64,000 nt of DNA from CAZEAB01 sp964552945 (GTDB lineage Archaea > Nanobdellota > Nanobdellia > Woesearchaeales > GW2011-AR9), in contig CAZKIP010000003.1 of NCBI GenBank assembly GCA_964552945.1, positions 75,672 through 139,671 of the forward strand, read 5' to 3'. The notes below the pieces were generated by a model that saw nothing but the letters and a program-made list of their open reading frames with translations, had not been told where the DNA came from and searched no databases. Made by a program: the position numbers and the translations under genes. Position 1 is the stretch's first letter. Every line of letters starts with the position of its first letter. Positions 26,313 to 35,782 of the stretch are shown piece after piece.

Positions 26313-27451
26313 CTACTTTTTATCAATTAAAGAAGTGTAAACTTCTAAATATTTTTCAATACTATCATCCCATAAGAATTTTTTAAGCTCCGTCTCTTGA
26401 TATTCTTTTTTAGATAATTTCACCACTTTCTCAGCCAGTTCAGTTATATTTTTACTTTCAAACATTAAAAATTTGCCACTCACAACTTCAGGTAAAGAAC
26501 CAGCATTACTTACGACTGCAGGAGTACCAATAGCATTTGTTTCCACAGTAGTGTAACCAAACCCTTCGGCAGTGGAAGGAATAACTACTCCATCAACCGC
26601 CTTGAGATATTTTTTCAATTCTGAATGAGGAACTGGCTGAATTATTTTAACTTGTTTTTCTATTCCCAATGTTTTAATAAGGGCAATTAGTTTTTGATAA
26701 TTCTCTTTGTAATTGTTTACAGAACTGAGCATTAACAACAACAATACATTGGGAATTCTCTCTTTGATGGAGGGAAGTGCTTTAAGGAGATATTCAAACC
26801 CTTTAGATTCTCCTGGTCTTCCCCAAGAAAAAAGACTAAAATTTTCTTTCAAAGAATGTTCTTCTCTAATTTTTTCAATATCCTCTACTGCAATTTTTTC
26901 TGGATCCCAAGAATTGTAGTCAAAACCATTGTGGATAGTTATTACTTTTTTTTCTTTGATATTTAATTTAAGAAGATCTTTTTTAGTGGCATTGGAAACA
27001 CAAAGGTATTTGTCAAAAGGAAGAGTGTAAATCATTCTTTCTAAAATTTCATGAATTTTACTTTTGAACCAAGGGAAATTAGTTATCTTTTGCCATTTAC
27101 CTTGCCAAACTTCATGGACAGTTATTACGGCTGGTTTCCCAGTTATTTTTGCAGCTATCCAAGCAGGGAATGCACCATTGAATGTAGTCGTTTGAATTAA
27201 ATCATTTTTTTTTGCTAGTGCGATAGCTTTTGGAATGGCGGAAAAAGTAAAAATGTATCTGGAGTGTAAGGAGGGAACTCTTTGAACTTTAACTCCTCCA
27301 ATAAGTTCTTTTTTTTTGTACCTTCTAATTGATGGGTTAGCAAGGTTGGAGAGTTTCCTTTTTTCAGAATTCTCTCAGAAATATTTTTGAAAACCACTTC
27401 CACTCCACCAAAATGGGGGAGATAATTTTCACAGATGAAAAGGACTTTCAT
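26313..27451 (-). pseudogene. GT4 glycosyltransferase interrupted by one frameshift
   Basis: Two frames make one GT4 gene. The N-terminal piece (27451 to 27215) starts MKVLFICENYLPHFGGVEVV, the usual GT4 opening. Translating the second frame upstream of its ATG at 27035 gives continuous coding sequence (FNGAFPAWIAAKITGKPAVITVHEVWQ) up to about 27280, so the frames cross near 27250-27280 through a one-base indel. The C-terminal piece has SWGRPGESKGFEYLLKAL and PSTAEGFGYTTVETNAIGTP, the donor-binding EX7E region. Repaired length would be about 380 residues. It is either a recent pseudogene or a sequencing or assembly error. It would transfer a sugar from a nucleotide donor. It overlaps the DUF2304 gene start-to-stop by 4 bases. 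Confidence 0.8.
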
Positions 27452-27858
27452 TTTTCTTGATGTCCTTCGCTATCTTTATGATTGTTATTGTCCTTATCCT
27501 TATTATCTTTGTTGTTATTATGGGTTTTTGCTTTTTCAATCGCTTCTTTTCTTACAAAAATTTCTAACCTTCTTTCCATTTTTTTGACAATGCTATAATT
27601 ATAGAAACTTAGACCTAACAAAATAAAGAAGCCAAATACAACAAAGAAATCAAGACGACGATAGAAGTTTAGGGGACCTATTAGGAAATCAATAATTGAA
27701 GGGTCTATTGCAATAATGATTAAAAGAATCCAGCCAAACAACCAAACAACCAATTCAGTACTTGTTAACTCTTTTCTTTTATATTTAACATAGCTGAAAT
27801 AAATCATTGCGGCTCCAAAGATGATCCCTAGAAATTGGATCCAAAAGGTGGTGTTCAT
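27448..27858 (-). CDS. DUF2304 membrane protein
   Basis: 136 residues. Three hydrophobic segments (about residues 5-23, 37-54 and 70-88) with a conserved-looking pattern ending in FFILLGLSFYNYSIVKKMERRLEIFVRKEA, typical of DUF2304 proteins, then a hydrophilic Asn/Lys/Asp tail. DUF2304 genes commonly sit beside dolichol-phosphate-type GT2 genes, as here: 4-base overlaps join it to the GT2 gene and to the GT4 gene. A role as membrane partner of the GT2 enzyme is plausible. Confidence 0.8.
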   Translation of the reverse strand: MNTTFWIQFLGIIFGAAMIYFSYVKYKRKELTSTELVVWLFGWILLIIIAIDPSIIDFLIGPLNFYRRLDFFVVFGFFILLGLSFYNYSIVKKMERRLEIFVRKEAIEKAKTHNNNKDNKDKDNNNHKDSEGHQEK

Positions 27859-28508
27859 CCTAACAACCTCCCACTAACTAGTTTTAGAACAATTTTGACG
27901 CCATCAATAATAGTTGTTCCTTTATAATTGTCCGAATAAATTGTTTCAATAGGTAATTGTGTGTATTTCAATTTTCTTTTACCAGATTTAATAATCATTT
28001 CTGTCTCCATATAATAATCGGATGAATTCCATCTAATTTTTTTGTAAGCGGCTGTTTTGAATGCTCTAAATCCACTTTGGCTGTCTCTTACTTTAATTCC
28101 ATATGATTTGCTTAGGGTTTGATTAATGAACCAATTACCAAACTTTAATACAAAAGGCATTTCCTTACTTTGTTTCCTATATCCAAAAACAATTTCGTTA
28201 TCTTTTAATTTTTCAAGGAATAAAGGGATTTCTTTTGGATCATGTTGTCCATCGGCATCAATCACAACAATGTTATCTGCTCTTTGTGAATAAGCAAAAT
28301 CACATCCTGTTTTAAGGGTGGCACCTTTGCCTAAATTGATTCTGTGTTTTATGACCTTAACTCCAGACTCTTGAGCTATTTTTGAAGTATTATCTGAAGA
28401 GCCATCATCAACCACTACCACATAATTGGTATAGTTTTTTACTTTATTAATGACTTTAGCAATATGGTTCTCTTCGTTGTAAGCAGGAATAATTACATAA
28501 TTCTTCAT
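27855..28508 (-). CDS. GT2 polyprenyl-phosphate glycosyltransferase (DPM1-like)
   Basis: 217 residues. GT2 motifs: YVIIPAYNEENHI, VVVDDGSSDNTSKIA, NLGKGATLKTG, VIDADGQHDP (DxD-like metal site) and SGFRAFK. It lacks C-terminal membrane helices, like soluble DPM1. It likely moves a sugar from an NDP donor to dolichyl phosphate for use by AglB or GT-C enzymes. It lies directly downstream of aglB and upstream of the DUF2304 gene. Confidence 0.88.
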   Translation of the reverse strand: MKNYVIIPAYNEENHIAKVINKVKNYTNYVVVVDDGSSDNTSKIAQESGVKVIKHRINLGKGATLKTGCDFAYSQRADNIVVIDADGQHDPKEIPLFLEKLKDNEIVFGYRKQSKEMPFVLKFGNWFINQTLSKSYGIKVRDSQSGFRAFKTAAYKKIRWNSSDYYMETEMIIKSGKRKLKYTQLPIETIYSDNYKGTTIIDGVKIVLKLVSGRLLG

Positions 28509-28573
28509 TTATCTCTATGCTCTGAAATTTCATTTATAAAAATTGTGAATCGAGAAAAAGTTTTGAGAAAAAG

Positions 28574-31500
28574 CTAACTAGAATTGGCTTCTTGAGAAGA
28601 TGGTTGAGTCGGTTCTTCAACAGGTTCAACGACTGGTTTAACTGGTTCTTTGAAGAAAACTTGATTATTTTGTTTACAGGTGTAGTCAACCTTCCAATTA
28701 ATTATTCTTCCTCCAGTAACTTGTCGAACATCATCAAACTTTTCAAAACATTTCATGCCATGTCCTTGATAGTAAAATAATTTGGTGAAAGTGCTAGCTG
28801 CTTGTAATTCATCGGTAAGTATGAATTGGTAACTATTGCCATTAGGGATTAAAACTATTGAAAATCCTGTTTTTTCTCCAGTAAATTTCTTTTCTTTTAT
28901 TTCCGTTTTAGTTGCGTAAGTAAGTGAGTTTGGTTTAACATTGGGATTATTATCAAAAATTACTTCATGTGTGTTTAAATCAACTTGAAAGGCAAAATTT
29001 CCTCCTTGTACAGAACCAATACAGCCAACTTTGTTATTTTCAAGATTATCGCATCCTGCAAGTCCTGAATGATATCCGGGCCATGGGGCAATCCAACGGT
29101 CTCCTTTTGTTGTTTGAATTTCTCCATGTATTCTATGGGCATCATCTTCACTCATTCCAAATTTCTTAGTTAAATAGCTAACTGCTGTGTCTCTAGATAC
29201 TTTGTTTGTGTTATGATACATAGTAGCTTTTCTAAAATCCCAACTTCCAAAATGTCCCCACACCCCTGCTTTTCCAACCATGTCTCCAGAAGTGATAAAA
29301 TAATTTGGAATTAAATCTTGGCAGTGAGTATATTCTAACATGGTTTCTGCTTCAGTTTTACTTAATCCTAATTCTTGATATTTTTTCAAGGCTTTATTTC
29401 TATCAGAAATTTGAAATATCTTGTATAATATTTGAGTAGATTCTAAACTATCATCCGTAAACTCATCTAATTTTTTTGGTGCAGTTTCTTGCACACAATT
29501 TAACATTCGTAATATTCCAAGGGTTTCTTTTTCATCGCTAGATAGAAGAGTTCTTCCTACCCAATGAATTCTCTGACCTTGATCTCCACCATCAAAAGTA
29601 ACTCTTCTTTCAGAAATTGCTTGGAACCAATGTCCAAAATCCCACCAACTTGTTATGATGGCATCGCTACTTGTGTCTTTAACTTTTATTAGAGAGTTAT
29701 ACCAGGCATCGTTCATACTTGGTAATTGCTGTTTAGCAATACTTTGTGCGCTTGATAAGGGGGTCATAATAAACAAAGCTAGAACAATAAATATCAACAC
29801 TTTGCTTAATCTTATGTCAAGATTGATTACTTTCTTTAGCCATGCACTGAGTTTTTCATAAGTGATACCAAAGAATGAGCCAAGAGCAATAGCGAAAGGA
29901 GGGACAATCAAAATAGAGAATCTTGCTCCTTTAGTTACTGAATAAGATGTACCAATAAACCATAATGAAATTAAAAAGAAATAAGTTAAGTTAAATTTTC
30001 CTTTTTTGTAAGAAGTATAAATTGTTAGAAGTATTCCTACTATGGAAAGTGAAAACATTAAATTTCCTCCTAGCTGAGAAATTACATTTGAAAAAGAAGT
30101 TGGATTAAATTCTGCAACAGTGGTTAAAACATTTGGCCAAATACTTTTTATTCCTACTTCTTTAAGATAAATAAAACTTATTGGTCTAGTGAAACCATTC
30201 ATGAATCTACTAAAGGAAACAAAAAGTGAAACAAAGATAGCGGATGAAAGGAAAAAGGTAACCAATTGTATAAGATTTAGTTTGATTTCTTTTAATGGTA
30301 GGATTGGTTCTGATTTTCCACTTTTCTTTATTTTGTTTCTAACAAAATTAATTATCGTAACGAAGAATGGTGACAGAACTAAGGTTGCTAGAATGAAAAG
30401 GAAAATTGGTGACCATCCTGTCCAAGTAAGGGCATACAATCCTACAAATAATCCCGCAATACTATTGTAAATTATTTTTGGTTTATTACTTTTTGCAGTA
30501 AAGCCTTCTATAAACAACCAGGCAATTATAAGGGGAAATAAGATGTTGTAAGGGTCAGTGTCTGCAAAACCTGCAGGAGTTCTTGATAATAAAGGCCCAT
30601 TTATAGCAAGTAGAATTGCTGTGAAAAACCCTCCAATGTTTCCAGATATTTTTCTTCCAATCAAGAAAGCAGGGATTAGAGCTAGACCAATGATAATTGG
30701 AGGCATTAGAAAGATAACCCTCATTAATGAAATATCTCTAAAGAAAAAACTAATTAACTTGTAAAGGTAAGCTCCAAAGTAAGGATGAAGTTGCTGACTT
30801 GACCTTTTATCTAATCTTCCATCTCTTAAAGAGAAATAAGGTTCGCCATCAATAAGCTTGTCTCCAAGATGTCCATGTCTAATAACATTTCTGGCCTGAC
30901 TTAACCACAAATAAGGGTCTATCGCTAGAAGGTAAGTGTCTCCATTTTCGTCCTGAAAATTGGCTTTGTATTGTTTTGATAGTTGAGCAATATTATTCTC
31001 TATGGCTTCTTTATCTGTTTGTAAAACTTTTTGGAATTCTTTTTCAACCAAACTATTTCTGTTTTGAACGGGTAGGTTGGGGTATTGTTGATTTATCTGC
31101 CCTTGAATTTGATTTCTTAGATGATTATGAACTCCATCTTGAGCCCAACCATCAGTTATTGGTAGAGAGGAAGGCATCATTCTCAAATAAGATGAGAGAA
31201 AGATTGCCGTAATAATTAATAGGATGGGAATGATTACTTTGGAATGTTTTTTTACAAAATCAGTTGCTTTTTTAAGATCAATATTTTCTTCTTTGTCATC
31301 ATCTTTGTCTTCAGAATCTTTATTATTTTTTGAATAACTCTTTATTGATTTTACTTTATTAAACAAGTTTTTTGCTTTGTTTTTAATCTCATTCACGTCA
31401 AAGGCAATTTCGTCACTTTCAGAATCTGAATTGTTATCTTCATTTTTTTTCTCACTTTTATCTACTTTAATTGCCTCTTTTGCTTCTTTGTAAGAAGGAG

Positions 31501-31759
31501 TTTCTTTAATTTCTGTTTTTTCTTCACTTTCTTTTTTCTCGGATTTTTTAAAGAATCTTTTAGCTTTATTTTTTAATTCACTGAAATCTATGGCAACTTC
31601 TTCATCTACCTTTTTTTCAGTTTCATTTATGTTTGGTGTATCCTTAGAATTTTGTTCATTTTCAATGGGTTGAGAAACAGGTTCATTTGCCTTTATCGGA
31701 TCTACTTTATCGGATGAACTAACTGGAGAATTTTCCTCTTTAATATCCACTAAAACCAC
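28574..31759 (-). CDS. aglB: archaeal oligosaccharyltransferase AglB/STT3 with long charged N-terminal extension
   Basis: 1061 residues, GTG start at 31759 (the only ATG close by is out of frame). Residues 1-~170 are acidic/lysine-rich and predicted cytosolic, an unusual extension. Then about 12 membrane helices begin near residue 172, with ITDGWAQDGVHNH in the first outer loop and ADTDP in the next. The conserved SWWDFGHW sequence (WWDxG) lies near residue 703, starting the soluble acceptor-binding domain. The enzyme transfers a dolichol-linked glycan to Asn in N-X-S/T outside the membrane. The S-layer protein at 44160 is an obvious candidate acceptor. A TATA-like TTTATAAA lies about 30 bases upstream. 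Confidence 0.95.
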   Translation of the reverse strand: MVLVDIKEENSPVSSSDKVDPIKANEPVSQPIENEQNSKDTPNINETEKKVDEEVAIDFSELKNKAKRFFKKSEKKESEEKTEIKETPSYKEAKEAIKVDKSEKKNEDNNSDSESDEIAFDVNEIKNKAKNLFNKVKSIKSYSKNNKDSEDKDDDKEENIDLKKATDFVKKHSKVIIPILLIITAIFLSSYLRMMPSSLPITDGWAQDGVHNHLRNQIQGQINQQYPNLPVQNRNSLVEKEFQKVLQTDKEAIENNIAQLSKQYKANFQDENGDTYLLAIDPYLWLSQARNVIRHGHLGDKLIDGEPYFSLRDGRLDKRSSQQLHPYFGAYLYKLISFFFRDISLMRVIFLMPPIIIGLALIPAFLIGRKISGNIGGFFTAILLAINGPLLSRTPAGFADTDPYNILFPLIIAWLFIEGFTAKSNKPKIIYNSIAGLFVGLYALTWTGWSPIFLFILATLVLSPFFVTIINFVRNKIKKSGKSEPILPLKEIKLNLIQLVTFFLSSAIFVSLFVSFSRFMNGFTRPISFIYLKEVGIKSIWPNVLTTVAEFNPTSFSNVISQLGGNLMFSLSIVGILLTIYTSYKKGKFNLTYFFLISLWFIGTSYSVTKGARFSILIVPPFAIALGSFFGITYEKLSAWLKKVINLDIRLSKVLIFIVLALFIMTPLSSAQSIAKQQLPSMNDAWYNSLIKVKDTSSDAIITSWWDFGHWFQAISERRVTFDGGDQGQRIHWVGRTLLSSDEKETLGILRMLNCVQETAPKKLDEFTDDSLESTQILYKIFQISDRNKALKKYQELGLSKTEAETMLEYTHCQDLIPNYFITSGDMVGKAGVWGHFGSWDFRKATMYHNTNKVSRDTAVSYLTKKFGMSEDDAHRIHGEIQTTKGDRWIAPWPGYHSGLAGCDNLENNKVGCIGSVQGGNFAFQVDLNTHEVIFDNNPNVKPNSLTYATKTEIKEKKFTGEKTGFSIVLIPNGNSYQFILTDELQAASTFTKLFYYQGHGMKCFEKFDDVRQVTGGRIINWKVDYTCKQNNQVFFKEPVKPVVEPVEEPTQPSSQEANSS

Positions 31760-31890
31760 CCATCTGCTGGCTAAGTTGGCGGTTGTTTATAAAATTTGTT
31801 GTCATTACTTTCACATATAATCTCTATTTAATGATTAATTAGCTAGGATATCCGTTAGATTTTAATAGTAAGAGCGTATCTAGCTTTATA

Positions 31891-32352
31891 ATGGCACCTT
31901 GTGAAATGTGTGGAAAGGAATCAAATCTTTCTTTAGTGGATGTGGAAGGAGTTGATTTAAATGTCTGTTCTAATTGTTCTAAGTACGGGGCTTCCAAAAA
32001 GAAAGCACCTAATACTTTTTCTGGAAGAAAGCCAGTTTTAAGAAAGGAGAGGGTTAAGAACGAATATAAAATTGTTGACAATTTTGTTTCTCTTTTAAAG
32101 TCTGCCAGAAATAAAAGAGGGATGAATCAAGAGGATTTTTCTAAGTTACTTAATGAAAAAGAAAGCTTGGTGGCAAAATGGGAGGCTGGAACTCTCAAAC
32201 CAAGATTTGATGTTGCTAGACGAATTGGAAGAACTTTAGGGATGAATTTCTTAAAAAGAATTGAGGAAGGAGAAAAAGTTAAATTGGCCAAGTCAAAGAA
32301 AAGAGACATCTTTACTTTGGGCGATTTTATTAAAGTAAGAAAAAGGAAATAA
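31891..32352 (+). CDS. MBF1-type zinc-ribbon/helix-turn-helix transcription factor
   Basis: 153 residues. The N-terminal zinc ribbon has CEMC and CSNC pairs (residues 4-7 and 26-29); a basic linker leads to an HTH_XRE domain (LLKSARNKRGMNQEDFSKLLNEKESLVAKWEAG), which is the Cro-like fold of archaeal MBF1. It binds DNA or the transcription/translation machinery; in archaea the exact role is unsettled. A TTTTAATA box centred 27 bases before the ATG suggests a leaderless mRNA. Divergent from aglB. Confidence 0.9.
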   Translation: MAPCEMCGKESNLSLVDVEGVDLNVCSNCSKYGASKKKAPNTFSGRKPVLRKERVKNEYKIVDNFVSLLKSARNKRGMNQEDFSKLLNEKESLVAKWEAGTLKPRFDVARRIGRTLGMNFLKRIEEGEKVKLAKSKKRDIFTLGDFIKVRKRK

Positions 32353-32359
32353 TCTTAAT

Positions 32360-33052
32360 TTAATTCAATTTAAGTTTCAAACAATCTTCTGGTAAAGGCT
32401 CATTAGATTTTTTTAACTCGTTACAGATATTTTTCATCAAAGTTCCAACTTTTGTATGTCCTTGGAATACTTTGTCTTCTATAACTACACTAGGAAATTG
32501 AGTAATGTTGTGAGATTGAATTAATATCGAGATCATTGGTTCTGCAAAATCTGAGTTGAATGAAAATACAAGGATTTTTTCTTTGAATTTCTTTTTTAGG
32601 TAATCAAGAATAATTCCTTGATTGTCCTTTGCATCTTCATTATAGAAATAAATGATTTTTATGCTATCTTTCTCACATTTTTGATCTATTTCTTGCGAGA
32701 TTAATAGAAATTGTAATTCTGTGAGGAAATAATCTCTTAATTGTAATTTGAAATCTTCCTCGTTAAATATTGAGTCTTTTTGGTAATTTATTATTGTGGC
32801 TCCCTTCTTTGATAATTCATTGATGTTACTTTCAAGGATACTGTTTAAAGTGTTACAATTTGCCAATCCTGAGTCAATATAACTCTCTTGAAGTTGGAGA
32901 CTACGGAGGTTTAATTTTTCTTTAAGGGTGAGTTGTCTTGAATCGTCTACTCTGGCATTTTCAAGAGTTGTTCCTACTAGAATACCTATAGAAAAAATGA
33001 TGATTGTTATTACAAGAGCAAGTGCGTATTTTTTGGTACTTATTTGTCTCAT
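32360..33052 (-). CDS. membrane-anchored thioredoxin-fold protein without CXXC
   Basis: 230 residues. Residues ~10-30 form an N-terminal membrane anchor, then a helical region (30-115) and a thioredoxin-like C-terminal domain: IKIIYFYNEDAKDNQG in place of the active-site strand and loop, and ITQFPSVVIEDKVFQGH as the cis-Pro segment. The redox Cys pair is absent (EDAKDNQG where CxxC would be), so it is not a classic disulfide oxidoreductase. Domain calls are by pattern only. Confidence 0.6.
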   Translation of the reverse strand: MRQISTKKYALALVITIIIFSIGILVGTTLENARVDDSRQLTLKEKLNLRSLQLQESYIDSGLANCNTLNSILESNINELSKKGATIINYQKDSIFNEEDFKLQLRDYFLTELQFLLISQEIDQKCEKDSIKIIYFYNEDAKDNQGIILDYLKKKFKEKILVFSFNSDFAEPMISILIQSHNITQFPSVVIEDKVFQGHTKVGTLMKNICNELKKSNEPLPEDCLKLKLN

Positions 33053-33104
33053 GAATCGCTTTTTGAGCTGATTTTATTTAAAGTTTAGGTATCTAAAAGC
33101 AAGA

Positions 33105-34367
33105 TTAACTCCAGAAGTTTTTCTTTCTAGATACAAACATAAAGCCGATGTATACCCAAACTGTTGTGAGAAATAAACCATAAACCAATAAATAAGTGAT
33201 TAGAGTGGCCCAAGTACGTCCATAATTGGTAATTCTTTCTCTTAACAATTTATAAGAGAGGATCATTACATAGAAAGTAATTGCAAACAAAGTACAAGCT
33301 ATGAAAATTTTTCCAATAGGAATTGTTAAGTAATTAAAATTGAAACTGAAGTTCTTTATTAAAGTCATAAAATCAAAATTTATAGCACTCCATCCGGAGA
33401 GAACTTCAAACATCCTCCGAAAACTTTCTTGAAAAAGGGTTATAGCCATCAAGATTGGTAATAAACCGGATAGAAGCATTGTGGGCATTCTTAGCATCCC
33501 AAAATCTCCGTATTTCTTGTTAAAAATTAATTCTTTGTATCTAATTCCATTATCAACTGAACCTTTATACCATCTTACTCTTTGCCTAAATAATTGTCTC
33601 CAGCTATTTGGAGCTATGGTTTCAACAATTGTATCAAAAGTATGAACTATTTTATAATTATTTTTTTGTAATCTTATTGCAATCTCTAGGTCCTCTGTGA
33701 TTGTTTTTTCATCGTATCCTCCAAGAGATTTAATCGTTTCAGTTCGATAAACACTAAATGGTCCTGGAGTTACATGAACGCAATCAAGTTGTGCATTGAG
33801 ATAACGATAGAACATATTAATGATATATTCAGTCCATTGAACTTTTTGAAGAATACTATCCGGTTTCTTTACTTTTAATAAAGGACATACCGCTGCAACA
33901 TTGTTATTTGTAAAGTAAGGAAGCATTACTTTGAGAGCATCGGAACCAACAAAAGAATCTGCATCTAAGCAAGCAAAAAATCTTCCTTTAGCACTTTCTA
34001 AAGCCACATTTAGAGCTCTCCCTTTTCCTTGATTCTGTTGGTTAATTAAATTGATATCATTTTCTGGATGTGCTTTAATGAAATTTTCAACTATTTCTTT
34101 TGTTTTATCTGTAGAACCATCGTTTACAACAATAACCTCTAATTTTTCTTTTGGATAATCTAAATTTACAATTGAAGAAAGGGTTCCTTCAATAGATTTT
34201 TCCTCATTATAAGCTGGAACAATTACTGAAAAATAATTGTGAGAAGGCATCTCCGTCATCTTTTCTTCTTTTTTATTTGTGAATAGAACAATTAGCCAGA
34301 ATGTTGACAAAAAGAGTAATAGAAAATATGTGACGAAAAGTACAACATCTGTCATTGTCAAGTTCAT
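33105..34367 (-). CDS. processive-type GT2 membrane glycosyltransferase
   Basis: 420 residues. One N-terminal membrane segment, a GT2 domain (VIVPAYNEEKSIEGTL, VIVVNDGSTDKTKEIV, CLDADSFV for DxD, TEDLEIAIRL for the catalytic ED, RQRVRW for the QxxRW acceptor motif) and C-terminal membrane helices. This layout matches cellulose/hyaluronan-synthase-like enzymes. It shares a 4-base overlap with the next GT-C-like gene. It probably builds or extends a lipid-linked or secreted glycan. Confidence 0.88.
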   Translation of the reverse strand: MNLTMTDVVLFVTYFLLLFLSTFWLIVLFTNKKEEKMTEMPSHNYFSVIVPAYNEEKSIEGTLSSIVNLDYPKEKLEVIVVNDGSTDKTKEIVENFIKAHPENDINLINQQNQGKGRALNVALESAKGRFFACLDADSFVGSDALKVMLPYFTNNNVAAVCPLLKVKKPDSILQKVQWTEYIINMFYRYLNAQLDCVHVTPGPFSVYRTETIKSLGGYDEKTITEDLEIAIRLQKNNYKIVHTFDTIVETIAPNSWRQLFRQRVRWYKGSVDNGIRYKELIFNKKYGDFGMLRMPTMLLSGLLPILMAITLFQESFRRMFEVLSGWSAINFDFMTLIKNFSFNFNYLTIPIGKIFIACTLFAITFYVMILSYKLLRERITNYGRTWATLITYLLVYGLFLTTVWVYIGFMFVSRKKNFWS

Positions 34368-35782
34368 TCTTTTTTAAACTCCCAAATTTCAACATCTTTT
34401 GAGGAGTGCACTAATTTAAATCTTTCGTCAAACAAGAATTTTAAAAGACCTCTATTTTGAGGAAATGTAGCTTTAGCGATACTATTAAGATAAATATAAC
34501 TTATTTTGTTATCTTCGAAAATAGGAAGAATCTCTCTTAAGGCGGGAGCATTTATCACTTCCCGGACTGCTTGTTTCTTCAATTCATCTTTTTGGTTTAT
34601 GCTATAAAATGCTTCTCTTTGAGCTATCTGTTCTATGTAGTACCCGTTTTCTGGTATAGAAAAAATGATTGCATCATTAGGAGTATTATATTTAATCCAA
34701 GTAAGAGTTTCCAAGTCAGCGGAGTCGGGACTAAAATAAGGGACTCTATTCATGAAGGTTAAAGTTGTAAAAACTAATCCTAAAAGAAAGAGAAACAAGG
34801 TTATCTTTTTTACCTGTACAAAAGTCCATTCTTTATCAAAGATGTTTATGAAAGCAATTGCAGCTAAAAAAGAGAACATCAATGAAAGAAGAAAAGATAA
34901 ATTGGTGTTAAAAAAATACGCAACCAAAATTACCGGAAATAAAATGTAATAAATATGGAACTTTCTATTTTTCCAAGTGAGGAATAAACCAATAATTCCT
35001 AAAAAAATAAGAAAGAAGCTCACCCCTCCCAAACTACCAAGGTCAGAGATTAAATCTCCGATTAAGTTTTGAATACGAAAAGGACCTTGCATAAAAGGGA
35101 CTTTGAAAAAAATAAGATTTGCTAGGAAGAATAGTGAGGTTAAGAAAACTTTTATTTTATCAAATTTAGTTTTATCTTTTTTAAGATAGAAAATTTCTGT
35201 CATAAAAATAATTAAGAGGAGAACGGCACTAAATCCATCAATAAAAGTTATCAGAATAAAGGGGATGAGAGAAGCGTAGCGATATTTCTTCCTCCATTGG
35301 AGGAAAAAACCACCTAAAATTAAAAAAATGAAAAGTGAATAGGAGGAGAGAGAAACCAAGTTGATGATAAAAAAAGGAGATAAAATTACAAATAAAAGGA
35401 AAGTAAAAGTTAATTCCGGCGAAATCTTGATTTTTTTTGAAATGTTTTGAAATAATAAAAATGAGATTAGAGCAATTATAAGCGGAATAAAAACAAGGTA
35501 GATCTCTTTAATTCCACTAATCAAGCTTAAAGGAAAATAATGATAGTTTTCAAAAGTAATTGTTTTTGATTCTGCGAGATGAAAATAGCTTTCTTCTCCT
35601 AAAAAGAGGGGCCTTTCTAAAGCAATATTGGTAAATAAAAGAATTAGAAAAAGAATTACTATTAATGAAATAAGGTAATATTTTTGATGTTTGACAAGAT
35701 GTTGGAAAAGACTATTTTTTCTATTAAGAATTTTCATCTCTTCTAGTTCTTTTTCAAGTTTAACTTTATCCAATTTAATCAT
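34364..35782 (-). CDS. multi-spanning GT-C-like membrane protein (copy 2)
   Basis: 472 residues from the ATG at 35782, which overlaps the TGA of the upstream gene (ATGA) and has GAGG before it; an upstream GTG exists but lies inside the previous gene. About ten membrane helices follow, with EESYFHLAES early in the first outer segment, and a soluble C-terminal tail (LETLTWIKYNTPNDAIIFSIPENGYYI). The early acidic loop and the tail resemble STT3/AglB-like GT-C proteins, though WWDxG is absent. Likely uses a lipid-linked sugar; uncertain. Confidence 0.6.
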   Translation of the reverse strand: MIKLDKVKLEKELEEMKILNRKNSLFQHLVKHQKYYLISLIVILFLILLFTNIALERPLFLGEESYFHLAESKTITFENYHYFPLSLISGIKEIYLVFIPLIIALISFLLFQNISKKIKISPELTFTFLLFVILSPFFIINLVSLSSYSLFIFLILGGFFLQWRKKYRYASLIPFILITFIDGFSAVLLLIIFMTEIFYLKKDKTKFDKIKVFLTSLFFLANLIFFKVPFMQGPFRIQNLIGDLISDLGSLGGVSFFLIFLGIIGLFLTWKNRKFHIYYILFPVILVAYFFNTNLSFLLSLMFSFLAAIAFINIFDKEWTFVQVKKITLFLFLLGLVFTTLTFMNRVPYFSPDSADLETLTWIKYNTPNDAIIFSIPENGYYIEQIAQREAFYSINQKDELKKQAVREVINAPALREILPIFEDNKISYIYLNSIAKATFPQNRGLLKFLFDERFKLVHSSKDVEIWEFKKE

